64,000 bases of DNA from Piezodorus guildinii (Eukaryota; Arthropoda; Insecta; Hemiptera; Pentatomidae). A program made the translations under genes and the position numbers. Below are positions 32,624-42,466 of the stretch, piece by piece (the first letter of the stretch is position 1; every line of letters starts with the position of its first letter). The DNA lies in assembly GCA_023052935.1 (NCBI GenBank), contig CM041297.1, positions 104,709,563-104,773,562 on the forward strand, written 5' to 3'. The notes below the pieces were generated by a model. It searched no databases, was not told the DNA's origin, and saw nothing but the letters and a program-made list of their open reading frames with translations.

Positions 32624-33075
32624 GTGCTCTGTGCCTCAAGGACCACCCGGCTAACTACAAGGGATGTGAAATCTACAAGAAACTCAGAACCAGATACCAA
32701 AAACCTCAGGATCCGAATGAAACAGCTGTACCAACCAGAAGCAGAAGAGAACCATCAAAACTTGTAAATTCTAACGTGTCATTTGCCCACTTGCTTGGAG
32801 GTGGTAACCAGAATCATGAAGTCGAGGCACTGCCGGAACAACATTTTCCTCAACATTCTCAATCTATTGTACAAGAATCTATCCCTCAAAGTTTACCTAA
32901 TCTTCAAAAAACTCCTCAACATCAAATTTCTCATATCCCTCCACCATCAAACGTCACAGATCTTACCAGTCTAATGACATCGTTCATCTCCGAAATCAAA
33001 TCTCTTGTTATGCCGCTTATATCACTCCTTACAAATCTAGTATCGAATCTAATCCCTGCCTTGAAAAATCCTTAA
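32624..33075 (+). pseudogene. Jockey ORF1 (Gag-like nucleic-acid-binding protein), C-terminal end only
   Basis: The frame is open from the truncation point to TAA 33073-33075. It reads ALCLKDHPANYKGCEIYKKL, the last zinc-knuckle region of Jockey ORF1 proteins, where the H and C of HPANYKGC are metal ligands. A basic proline/glutamine-rich linker follows, then FAHLLGG, and a hydrophobic C-terminus (TDLTSLMTSF, ISEIKSL, ISLLTNLVSNL) typical of this family. An internal ATG at 32776 is not a natural start. ORF1 packages element RNA. The N-terminal two thirds are missing, so no functional protein is expected. Confidence 0.88.
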
Positions 33076-35760
33076 ATGACTTCACCTAACTCCTTATCCA
33101 TTCTCCTTTGGAATGCGAATGGTGTTAGAAATCATACTGACGAACTGACAGCGTTGTTGCAAGACAAAACAATCGATGTTGCACTTATAACTGAAACAAG
33201 ACTAACGACTAAACAGTACTTCAAAATACCGCAATACATGACATACCGTACTGACCACCCAGACGGTAAAGCCCATGCCGGTTCTGCTATCATTGTCCAC
33301 CAATCCCTCTCTCATCATTTACTCCCACTTCCCACCTATGATTTCCTACAAGCCACATCCATAGTAATCAAGACTTTTTCCTTTCCGGTAACCCTCACAT
33401 CTGCATATTGCCCTCCTAAACATTCCATTTCCAATTCTGAATTTGTATCCTTCCTGGATTCCTTAGGAAATCGTTTCATTCTGGGTGCAGACTTAAACGC
33501 CAAGCATCAGCAGTGGGGTTCCAGAACCACGAATTCTCGGGGACGAAATTTGCTGTCTGCACTCAACTCCCGAAATTTTAATATCCTGCCTCCTGACTCC
33601 CCTACCTACTGGCCAACCGATCCTAACCGCAATCCTGACATCCTCGACTTCTTTATCCACAGCGGATTAGGCTCTCTCAACTTGTCTTTAACTCGCCTTG
33701 ATGAACTATCCTCAGACCATAGCCCACTGATCCTAAAAGTATCTCTCACTCCAATTCCAAAACCCATTTCACCATCATTCATCCGAGGCCCTGTCAACTG
33801 GAACCTTTTCCGCCAAATCCTGACCGATAATATTGACCTCAGAGTAACCCTCAAAACCCAAGATGACCTAGATAATTCCGTCTATTCCTTTACCACCGCC
33901 ATCCAACAAGCTGTCTGGACTGCTTCCTCTCCTAAACACTCCAATATAAATCCAGACCAAAATCATTTTCCACAACCTATTATAGACCTTATCCACACCA
34001 AACGCCGAGCAAGATCATTATGGCAGCGCACCCGACACCCAACAGATCGCCGCTCCTATAACTTCTATTGTAGACAATTGAAGAGGGAGTTGGCGAACTT
34101 CCGTTCCCAGTCCTTTAATTCCTACCTCTCCTCTCTATCAGCTCGTGATAATTCCCTGTGGAATGTCACGAAAAAGATCCTAAAATACCATCATGTTTCC
34201 CATCCTCTCCGACGTGGTGATGACTCCTGGGCTGCGTCTGATGAAGATAAAGCCGAGGAATTCGCCACACACCTCTCCAAAGTATTCACTCCTCACCCGG
34301 AATCCCACATCAATCACACCGCAAAAGTGCAAGACTTTCTTATGTCACCGATTCCACTTTCCCTACCTCCTAAAGCTATTAATCCCTCTGAGGTCAAATA
34401 TCTTCTCCAAAAACTGACTCTCCGTAAATCTCCTGGACACGATCTCCTTACTCCCCAGATCCTCCGACAACTTCCCCAGAAAGCCATTATTTTTCTTACT
34501 TATATTTATAACTGCATCCTCCGCACCACCTATTTTCCTCTGATATGGAAACATTCCACCATCATCCTTTTTTTAAAACCAGGTAAACCTTCCAACAACA
34601 CTTCATCCTACAGGCCTATTAGTCTACTCCCCATCCTCTCAAAAATCTTCGAAAGGCTTCTTCTTAAACGTATCCTACCCATATTAGAATCTCAAAATCT
34701 TCCTTCCCATCAGTTTGGATTCCGTCCTCAGCATTCCACAGTTCAACAGGGGCTCCGAGTTGTAGACCATATTTCCTCAGCTCTTGAATGCAAAGAGTAT
34801 TGTTCTGGTGCGTTTCTGGACATTGCGCAAGCTTTTGACCGGGTATGGCACACTGGATTACTCTTCAAGCTGAAAACCCATTTACCCCAGTCCCTATACC
34901 TCATTCTCCGATCCTATCTCTCGAACCGTTCCTTCCGAGTTCGCTGTGGTGAAGAATTTTCTAACCTTTATCCCGTTGAGGCCGGTGTTCCTCAAGGCAG
35001 CGTCTTGGGACCCATCCTCTACATCCTTTACACTGCTGATATTCCTACACATCCTGATACCTTTCTGGCAACTTTTGCAGACGACACCGCCATCCTATCA
35101 TCCAGTTCCAATCCTGAAACAGCATCCTTAAACCTTCAGAGACACCTTTTCCTTATCGAACACTGGTGTAATAACTGGCGTGTAAAGGTGAACGAAGCCA
35201 AATGTAAACACATAACCTTTACTCTTAGACGAAAATCCTGTCCGCCAGTTTATTTCAACTCATTACCGATTCCTCTCTCAGATACAGTCCGGTATCTTGG
35301 CTTACTGTTAGACAAAAGATTGACTTGGAACCCACATACAAGACTTAAAAGACAAGAACTCAACCGACGATTCGGACAGTTATACCGACTACTCAACAGA
35401 AAATCTGAACTTACAGTTGAAAACAAATTATTAATCTACAAGACAATACTGAAGCCCATCTGGACCTACGGACTTGAACTGTGGGGGACAGCTAAACGTT
35501 CTAACATCAAACGCATTCAATCCTTTCAATCCAAAGTCCTCCGTACAATAGTAAATGCTCCTTATTATGTCTCCAATTATACCTTGCACCACGACCTTAA
35601 TGTTCCATTTATTTCAGACCTAATTCCATCCAAATTTTCCAAATTCCACCAGAACCTCATTCATCATCCTAATCCTTTAGCTCAATCCCTATCCAGCTCC
35701 ACTCATCCATACAACCCACCTAGAAGGTTGAAACGGCAGTGGCCCCGCGACCTTTTGTAA
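33076..35760 (+). CDS. Jockey ORF2: AP-like endonuclease and reverse transcriptase, intact 894 aa
   Basis: This enzyme nicks target DNA and copies the element RNA in place. Endonuclease, residues 1-220: WNANG (12-16), ITETRL with E40, ADLN (138-141) and SDH (213-215), all expected active-site positions. RT, roughly 400-720: FLKPGKPS, YRPISLLPILS, HQFGFRPQHST, LDIAQAFD with D582, GVPQGSVLG, FADD (667-670, catalytic D669 and D670) and YLGLLLDKRLTW. The C-terminal region carries ELWGTAKRS and ends KRQWPRDLL. The length suits a Jockey ORF2 and there is no break. The start ATG directly follows the ORF1 stop TAA in the same frame (TAAATG), so ORF2 is expected by termination-reinitiation or, less likely, readthrough. 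Several fragments in the window are relatives. Confidence 0.97.
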   Translation: MTSPNSLSILLWNANGVRNHTDELTALLQDKTIDVALITETRLTTKQYFKIPQYMTYRTDHPDGKAHAGSAIIVHQSLSHHLLPLPTYDFLQATSIVIKTFSFPVTLTSAYCPPKHSISNSEFVSFLDSLGNRFILGADLNAKHQQWGSRTTNSRGRNLLSALNSRNFNILPPDSPTYWPTDPNRNPDILDFFIHSGLGSLNLSLTRLDELSSDHSPLILKVSLTPIPKPISPSFIRGPVNWNLFRQILTDNIDLRVTLKTQDDLDNSVYSFTTAIQQAVWTASSPKHSNINPDQNHFPQPIIDLIHTKRRARSLWQRTRHPTDRRSYNFYCRQLKRELANFRSQSFNSYLSSLSARDNSLWNVTKKILKYHHVSHPLRRGDDSWAASDEDKAEEFATHLSKVFTPHPESHINHTAKVQDFLMSPIPLSLPPKAINPSEVKYLLQKLTLRKSPGHDLLTPQILRQLPQKAIIFLTYIYNCILRTTYFPLIWKHSTIILFLKPGKPSNNTSSYRPISLLPILSKIFERLLLKRILPILESQNLPSHQFGFRPQHSTVQQGLRVVDHISSALECKEYCSGAFLDIAQAFDRVWHTGLLFKLKTHLPQSLYLILRSYLSNRSFRVRCGEEFSNLYPVEAGVPQGSVLGPILYILYTADIPTHPDTFLATFADDTAILSSSSNPETASLNLQRHLFLIEHWCNNWRVKVNEAKCKHITFTLRRKSCPPVYFNSLPIPLSDTVRYLGLLLDKRLTWNPHTRLKRQELNRRFGQLYRLLNRKSELTVENKLLIYKTILKPIWTYGLELWGTAKRSNIKRIQSFQSKVLRTIVNAPYYVSNYTLHHDLNVPFISDLIPSKFSKFHQNLIHHPNPLAQSLSSSTHPYNPPRRLKRQWPRDLL

Positions 35761-36010
35761 ATATATTGGAGTTCTAGCACTGGCTAGATTCTCCACTCAA
35801 TGTGATGTATGTATGAGTGTGTGTATGTGTATATAGGTATAAGTGAATTATTGACTTTTGTATTGATTCATTATTGTGTATATATTTTATTGTAATTTTA
35901 TGTTGTGTAAATATTGTATGAATGTAGTATGTTTGATATCATTCAGCACTACTATTAATGTCCAAATTGGGACAGATTGTAAAATTTTCTCAATAAAAAT
36001 TGTTATTACC
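35761..36010 (+). other. Jockey 3' UTR
   Basis: A GT-rich stretch near 35806-35840, AATAAAA at about 35992 and the poly-A tail from 36011. A frame starting at 35876 that runs through the tail into host DNA is not a gene. Confidence 0.85.
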
Positions 36011-36039
36011 AAAAAAAAAAAAAAAAAATTAAGGACTCA

Positions 36040-36645
36040 ATTACTACACATTAAATTGACGATTATAATGGGAAACCGATTAGCTCCCGAATCTAAATTT
36101 TTCACTAAAGACAAAAATAACTTTAAAGATCGAATTCCAATACCTTACACTTTAAAATAACCTTCAAATGAATTTTTTTTTATTTTATTTTATTTTTTTG
36201 TTTTATTTTCTCCTAATGTGACAATATTCTTCCAAGAATGCAGACGAAAATAAAAACAACTTAAAATTTTAGGTAAAAAAAATATAATAATAATATTTTA
36301 AATGTATATATAAAAAGACACTTAAAGAGTTATTAATAGGAAACGTTTTATTTTCTGGAATCTGGAAAATCCTGTCAATAGTTCAGTCCTATGCATTTCC
36401 AATGCATTCAACGTATCGGATAAATACCAAGCCTAGAATGTGGGAGGGGGCTTGTGATTCCCCCTTTCTATATGACATTCCGCTTCTCACTACCCTAGAG
36501 GCCTTTCACAAATAAAACCCATTCATGTGTAGCAAGAAGTTTAAGCTTATTTATTTCTATGACTAATTAAGAAAGAAGGTTTGCATTATGATAATTAATT
36601 AAATAAGAAGCGATGTTCGTTGAATCAATGCATTAATTCGAGAAT
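36040..36645. other. Nothing recognised
   Basis: Host-side sequence after the Jockey insertion; AT-rich, with no coding or repeat signal except a T-rich tract near 36170-36210. Confidence 0.45.
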
Positions 36646-36647
36646 TA

Positions 36648-36928
36648 CAAGGAATCACTTGTAGTATGGTGGCTAGAATAACAGCCTTCTATACCAAAGG
36701 TCACGGGTTCAAACCCGTTCAAGGGGTTTTAGTGGGAGTAAAAAATCCTTAGTTATGCCGTCCTTCGGAGGGGAAGTAAAAAGGTGGTCTCGAGCCTGTG
36801 CAATGTCAGATACTCGTTTAAGATCCCTATTCTAATTAAACCTGGATAGGCAAAATTTAGGACTCCCACTATAGCATCGTCCGAATAGCCATAGTAGCAT
36901 AAAGTGATGTTAAATAAATAAACAAATA
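36648..36928 (+). mobile_element. SINE type A, nearly complete
   Basis: Head TGGTGGCTAGAATAACAGCC, B box GGTCACGGGTTCAAACCCG, body GCCGTCCTTCGGAGGGGAAG, CTCGAGCCTGTGCAATGTCA and CCCACTATAGCATCGTCCGA, tail TTAAATAAATAAACAAATAA. It differs from 15827-16113 by scattered substitutions and a short deletion after the B box. Confidence 0.88.
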
Positions 36929-37236
36929 ATAACTAACCTATCGCGGTGAAATGAGCTTCATCGCTAAAAAAATGTTTTTTCTCGAAAAATCAGCATCTGC
37001 TGGTTGATGTTCAATAACTCATTAAATAAGCTCTGTTCGCTGTGCATGGTAATTGGGCTTGCGTTCTTAATTTAATTAATTTATATTATCTTTCTACTAT
37101 CCTTTGTTTCTAATTATTTTTATATTTGCCATTTGTCATAACTATCATTTCCCTTTGTTTTTAATTATCAGTATATTTCTATTAATTATCATCTTTATAT
37201 TTTATTCTACATCTGGTTGTTATCTTTTGTTTTTAT

Positions 37237-37277
37237 AGCCCTGAAAAAGGCCTATAATTTAGGCCGAGACGTCGGCT
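37237..37277 (+). ncRNA. Hammerhead-ribozyme-like motif 2, degenerate
   Basis: Stem I AGCC pairs with GGCT (4 pairs). Stem II GGCCT pairs with AGGCC (5 pairs) around ATAATTT. The core reads CTGAAAA and GAGAC instead of CUGANGA and GAAAC, two changes expected to kill activity. Downstream sequence (TTAATTAAGTATATATTTTA, TAACTTCTCCC) is shared with motif 1, so the two are copies of one repeat. Confidence 0.4.
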
Positions 37278-37289
37278 CCAGTTAATTAA

Positions 37290-38640
37290 GTATATATTTT
37301 AATTGTGTGTTCTTTTGACAGCACCGTGAACTAACTTCTCCCACTTATACACACAGTCAACCATTCGCACTTCAAAAAAAAAAGAAAAAAAGTTAGATGA
37401 TAAAAATAGTTCCAGCTAATGAGCTTCTATAGATACAGACAAAAATTATATACTCGCATGTGTTTTCTTTTTAAAAGTTTTCATGTCAGTGTCATAAATA
37501 AAATAAGCCTTCAAAAATAAAAAGTATTTAATATTTTTATTCATTGATAATTAAGACCGTGTTAACTACAAATTCAAGGATGTGATGGCAAACTACTCAT
37601 TGGTACGTTTCAGTTTACTAAAAAAAAAATGTAAACAAGTTTGATTCCCTTATGATTATTACACAGTCATTCAGCTTATAAAAATTTTATCTGTTGTATG
37701 AACCGAATGTTAAAAAAAAAATCTTTTATTTAATGTAAACAAACATTAAATTCTAATTATGGAAAAGTAAATTATATTCCCTAAAAAGTCTAAAATATAT
37801 AAGGCCATGAAGATAGGATTAGAGCTATCTGTTTTATTATCTCCAGATCCTTATCATGGACTAGTGGCCACTGACTTATAGTCCACAATACTTTACGGAC
37901 CTCTATTCCAGTAGGGCTCAAGGTCTCTTTCTCTAGCCCTTCAGGGGACCCTACTCAAAGCTGGACAAGGGCAATACAAGGCTACTTGTGACTGTCAACA
38001 AAATATATTTCTTGAAACTGGCAACCAACCGGGTAAACAAATATCAAAACAACGATATCAAAAGCTGATGATGAGAAATCAGCTAAAGGATCAATTTATA
38101 AAAGAAAAAAAAGAAAAACAAACCCTGGTTCGCGCACCACCCCACACTTACTTTCCGAATAAAGTTTTAAAGTTGTAGCTAAAATGTTTATAATTTATTT
38201 AGAGACTCAATTTAGTTTTCATTGAAACATCTGGAACTAAACTAGGAGGAATGAGTAATGATAAAAATAATTTAAAATTGATTTTTCGTCATCATTTATA
38301 ACACGGTAAAATTTCTAAAACCATGCGCTTTACAAGAGTACATATGTATTACTTGCCTTATTTAAACGCGAAAATTTTATTATATATTTTTTTAATAGTT
38401 TATTTGAGTATCAAATGATTTTATATTTCATAATTGCATAATAAGTAGTATTATATATTTTTTTCGTCCCTACTTTACCTATGGAGTCTTAACGAAAGTT
38501 TCTCGGACCAAGAGGTGAGGGTTGGGGATTAATGGGGGAGTTAAAATACCCTTCCTCTTTCCCCTTTCCTCTCCCCTCCCCTCCATGTCACCGAAACGTG
38601 AGCTCCTAATTATTTAATCTTACAAACTTCGGTTGGTTTT
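37290..38640. other. Unrecognised; GC-balanced 37800-38060, CT-rich 38530-38590
   Basis: The 37800-38060 stretch has normal complexity but stops in every frame. The polypyrimidine block near 38550-38590 is a simple low-complexity feature. Confidence 0.4.
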
Positions 38641-38644
38641 CATG

Positions 38645-38703
38645 TTACCCAGCAATAACATGCGGACAGTTTGAACGCGTTAACGCACTCGGCCATCCCC
38701 TCA
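38645..38703 (-). mobile_element. tRNA-like head, SINE type C fragment
   Basis: The complement GGGGATGGCCGAGTGCGTTA, then ACGCGTTC, resembles the A-box arm of leucine/serine tRNAs. No proper B box or acceptor stem follows. It is comparable to 26144. Confidence 0.4.
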
Positions 38704-38729
38704 CGACTTACTTTACTACAATTAAAAAG

Positions 38730-39640
38730 GACAGATGATTATTTAAATGAACAAAATTAAAGGTATTTTAGAAGAATGAACTTTAAAAATCGATATTTTA
38801 AAATAAATCCCACCAAATCACCTTTACTCTTCGTCGCAAACCGATGACATCCTGCCACCCAGTATCATTCATTAACATCACACTTACTCCTGTAGAACGA
38901 ATCCGATGCTTAGATCTCATATTTTACATTACTATTATCAGATATTTTTCGACATATGAAATCGAGCTTTGGGGCTCTACTAAACCATCTAATCCCTCCC
39001 GCATCCAATACTTATAATCCGAAATCCTTCGCAAAATCCTGAATGCTCCTTATTTTCTCACGAATCAGCTCCTCCATAATTACCTAAACATTCCGTTTGT
39101 TGCAGACCTAGCCCATGATAGATACACCTCTTTTCATTTTATACTCCCTGCCCACACAAATCCACTTGTCTATCACACACAAATCTATCTTCCTTAAAAT
39201 AGTTAGTGAAGAGCTATCACTGGATAGTTCTTTCTCAAGACTTTTCTTCACTGAATATTTACTCGTTAATACAGTTGTAAATTAAAATAAATATATTTTC
39301 TTTTTAAATTCGACACTTAAGCCCAATTAGACTATTTCAGTAATAATAAAACCTACGCATTAGAGATATTTCAATGATAAGAAAAAGTGTCAATTTAATT
39401 TTTTTTTAAAGCTGCTTTAACATCGCGGACATAGAAATATCTTAAAATTTTAACATCAGTTTTGTTGCCAATCCGTTTTATAGTTAGGCCTAACATATGG
39501 TACATACTGGCCTTTTTGCAAGAATTGATCGTTTGGACTCAGGCGACTGACTTTAAAACGACTATTTCCATCCACAATTGGAATTAATATGAAAGTCAAA
39601 AGACGTGGTATTGCTATATGATATGGTATTAATCATCAGG
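38730..39640 (+). repeat. CTTTCACTTACC repeat, degenerate, split by a Jockey fragment
   Basis: AAAATTAAAGGTATTTTAGA precedes the Jockey piece. After it come CACTTAAGCCCAATTAGACT, GTTTGGACTCAGGCGACTGA and AAAACGACTATTTCC, the family's 3' half. The Jockey insertion thus sits between two adjacent family blocks. Confidence 0.6.
38797..39300 (+). pseudogene. Jockey LINE 3' end with internal deletion
   Basis: The region encodes INPTKS, FVANR*/FTLRRKPMT-type residues and CHPVSFINITLTPVERIRCL, then jumps to YITIIRYFSTYEIELWGSTK, PSNPSRIQYL, KILNAPYFLTNQLLH and VADLAHDRYTSFHF. About 35 residues of the LDKRLTW...YYKR segment are missing. Frameshifts and stops break the rest. The tail is ACAGTTGTAAATTAAAATAA. 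Confidence 0.82.
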
Positions 39641-39644
39641 ACGA

Positions 39645-40010
39645 CACAGGTTCTTGAGCTTTAAATTATATCCAAGAATCCTCAAGAAAAGGCTATAGGA
39701 CGATCTTTAACTTCCAACAGACAACTTCCCCTTTCTCCTTCCCTGTAGGCCTTTGTAATTTGTATGTTGACTCTGATTACCGCGTCTTTTAATTTCCTCG
39801 AGAATGCCTTCAGTAGGCTGATACCTGCCTCTTTAAGAACGATTGCATCATAATTGTTTTCTTAAATTTAACTAGCAGAATAATATTTAAAAAATGTATG
39901 GTAAGGATAACACATGATACAGTAAGAAAATACAACAGCCGAGGGTTGCGGTTCAAAGAAAATATTTCCAAGCATTTCTATAAATAATCTGTCTACATAA
40001 ATAATATACT
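39645..40010. other. Nothing recognised
   Basis: Ordinary-composition stretch 39640-39850 without an open frame, then AT-rich DNA. Confidence 0.4.
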
Positions 40011-40014
40011 TCTT

Positions 40015-40140
40015 AATATGTCTCCAACTATACCTTACAACACGACCATAATATTCCATTTATCTAAGACCTGATACTATCCTCTCAAAATATCATCAAA
40101 ACCGTATTCATCGCCCTAATCCTTTTTTACTATACCAATA
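40015..40140 (+). pseudogene. Jockey ORF2 C-terminal scrap, closest to the intact copy
   Basis: ATGTCTCCAACTATACCTTA, then CAACACGACC, is close at DNA level to 35568-35610 of the intact element. Similarity continues to CGCCCTAATCCTTTTTTACT. Both ends are lost. Confidence 0.75.
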
Positions 40141-40149
40141 CCAGCTAAA

Positions 40150-40560
40150 TAATATAATAAAAACACAGAATTTTAATAGACAAAAATTTTATAATTGTGA
40201 TTATTCTAATCATTAAATTTAACTCATTAAAAATTGCTCCTACATACAGTGATCCTAATGTATTGTATTGCACTAGAGGAGAGTGTATGTTTGCACATAA
40301 TTATGCACATTAGCCATTGCTCTATATACGTCCCTCACACCACCTGATCCCTTAATTATAGTCTGTCATAATATATATCATCAATTAGTACATCAGGTGT
40401 TGGGTTAAACAGACACCGAATTGGGTCGCTGGGTTACATTTTAGGATTTGAAATATGGTTTAACAGAAGCGTTAATCATGGTACAATGTGCGTATTGCAG
40501 TAGCTTATAGTTAAAAATGTTATGTCTATTTAATCAGAAAAGCATACAAATTCTATATAT
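40150..40560. other. Nothing recognised
   Basis: No frame or repeat block seen. Confidence 0.45.
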
Positions 40561-40570
40561 GTACATATAT

Positions 40571-41476
40571 ATATTTTTTTTTTTATTTAAAAGAAATTTA
40601 CAACTGTATTACAATAAAATACAATAAGTAAATGTGCTAAGAGATCAAGTGGGCGTGATACAGGCATGTGAAGAAACTACCCAGTGGTAGCACTTCAAAG
40701 TTTATTCAGCTAAGTAGGTCTCGAGGCCATCGTCTTTTCAGCCGCCTAGGAAGATGATCAGGAATAGGAGATGAGAGTTTGCGGACGAGTGGGTTGGAGT
40801 GGACGGGTAATTTGGAATAAAAGGAGGAATATCTAGTTCGGGCTAGATCTGCGACTAATGGGATATTTAGGTCTTTATGAATTATTTTATTGGTGACAAA
40901 GTAAGGGGCGTTTAGGATCTTTCGGAGGATTTTTGATTGCAAGGATTGAATGCGGGAAGAATTGGATGGTTTGGTGGATCCCCATAACTCAATCCCATAT
41001 GTCCAAATAGGCCTAATGATGGTTATATAAATTAATTTTTTGTAGTATGTGGAAAGTTTTGATCATTTGTCCAGTAAGTGTTGTAGTAAGCGGTATCTAC
41101 GAGCTGTTTCTTGTCGTTTCAGTCTAGTGTGAGGATTCCAAGTAAGACGTTTGTCTAGATGGAGTCCTAGGTACCGGATCTGTTCAACTGAGGTGAGTGG
41201 AATATTGTTAAAGGAAATAGTGGGACAGGCGGACATAGGTTTTCGACGAAGGGTGAAGGTAATTTGATGGGATTTAGTAGGGTTGATTTTAATTCTCCAC
41301 TTTTGACACCATTCTTCAATGGAAGAAATGTGGGACTGAAGGGTTTTGGAAGCAACAGATGGGTCATTATTTACGGATAACACACAAGTGTCATCTGCGT
41401 AGGTTTTGAGGACAGTACCAGGATGGATTGGAATATCAGCTGTATATATGGTATAAAGGATTGGGCCCAAAATACT
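40571..41476 (-). mobile_element. 5'-truncated Jockey LINE, 0.9 kb
   Basis: Minus strand; poly-T at 40571-40582 is its tail. ACATATAT at 40563-40570 and 41477-41484 may be the target duplication, though it is short and AT-rich. Confidence 0.85.
40703..41476 (-). pseudogene. Jockey ORF2 C-terminal third, broken
   Basis: Minus-strand blocks: LGPILYTIYTADIP (from the truncation), KTYADDTCVLSV (catalytic YADD), WRIKINPTKSHQITFTLRRK, IRYLGLHLDKRLTWNPHTRL, then past a stop near 41062 KLIYITIIRPIWTYGIELWG, KILRKILNAPYFVTNK and the end PRRLKRRWPRDLLS. Only one clear stop splits it, so decay is mild. Confidence 0.92.
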
Positions 41477-41489
41477 ACATATATTTAAA

Positions 41490-41770
41490 TTCATAAAATG
41501 TGGTCTGTTAACACTATAGCAAATTTAACAGAGGAAAATCATAAAATTATTATTTTTTTATATATTATTAAACACTCATGTAAATAAAAACAACGTAATG
41601 AAAAAAAAAATAATACCTAATAAAAAAAGTGTTATGAGTAAAATAAAAACATCAAACACATGGCTTTCACTTATGACCATAATCAAAATAAAATTCAAAA
41701 ATTTTTATTCAGTTTCCTAGGATAAATTAAGTTTACATTAAATAGTAAAAAATTAAATATTATTAAATTA
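41490..41770. other. AT-rich, nothing recognised
   Basis: No frame or repeat seen. Confidence 0.45.
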
Positions 41771-41774
41771 CACC

Positions 41775-42455
41775 GACCATAAGCATTTTTCATCTCGTCC
41801 AATTATCTCATATGGCTTTTATGTTGAACATTACGCGTATCTTAAATCTTGAAGTTACTTTTAACCAAAACCTATCCTGGAATAACCATATATCCGAAAT
41901 ATCCCTAAAATCCATTTCCATTCTCAAACAGCTCTATAGATTCCGTGAATCCTTACCTTTGAAAATCCGTCAGCTACTTGTTTCCTCTATTATCTTCCCG
42001 AACTTTGACTAAGGCAGCCTGGTGTAAAGGGGACTAACTGATGAACTAGAAATAAAATTAAAACGGCTTATGAACTGTTTTATAAGATTTATTTTCGGAA
42101 CCCGTAGACGTGACCATATTTTTGGCTATTATAGCATCTTAAAATGACTTTATCGTTCTGTTCGACGACAATATTTCCTTGGTTCTTACCTATTCCAAAC
42201 ATTAAAAAGTAGAAAACCTTCCTACATAACTGAGCTCCTCACCCTCCGCTCTGATATCCATTCCTTAAATACTAGAACCCAATCAATCAATATTTATACC
42301 CCATCACATAAAACTGCATCCTTTCACAAATCATCCTCATCCTTCTGGAATTCGCTGCCCATCTCTATTCGTAAAGCCACCTCTCTTTCTTCCTTCAAAC
42401 ATCAACTCTTCCACAACCTACTCGCATCTCAATCTTCCGTTCTAATGTAAAGTAT
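41775..42455 (+). pseudogene. CR1/L2-like LINE, C-terminal region
   Basis: Blocks LEVTFNQNLSWNNHISEISL, KQLYRFRESLPLKIRQLLVS, then past a stop DELEIKLKRLMNCFIRFIFG, RRQYFLGSYLFQTLKSRKPS and SFWNSLPISIRKATSLSSFK, ending near LFHNLLASQSSVLM. The order matches the thumb and C-terminus of the LINE at 7117 (LGVTFDQTLSF, HISEISRS). Stops near 42010 and 42145 make it dead. A mariner sits 11 bases after the end. Confidence 0.85.
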
Positions 42456-42466
42456 AGGTATATGTA

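Larger units (their letters stand above)
32624..36028 (+). mobile_element. Young Jockey LINE, 5'-truncated in ORF1, perfect 13-bp target duplication
   Basis: AATTAAGGACTCA occurs at 32611-32623 and 36027-36039, the second directly after the poly-A tail (from 36011, merging with the duplication). The element therefore spans about 3.4 kb. It keeps the 3' part of ORF1, a complete ORF2, a 250-base 3' UTR and AATAAAA at about 35992. The duplication and ORF2 are undamaged, so insertion was recent. With its 5' end gone it has presumably lost its promoter. Confidence 0.97.

Noticed and set aside
33606..34554. Secondary frames within the Jockey ORF2
   Set aside because: Overlap an intact, motif-bearing 894-codon frame.
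35876..36160. Open frame across the Jockey 3' end
   Set aside because: It runs through the UTR, poly-A and target duplication into flanking DNA; no natural gene.
38592..38600. Hammerhead motif at CCGAAACG
   Set aside because: No CUGANGA or stem II at the required distance.
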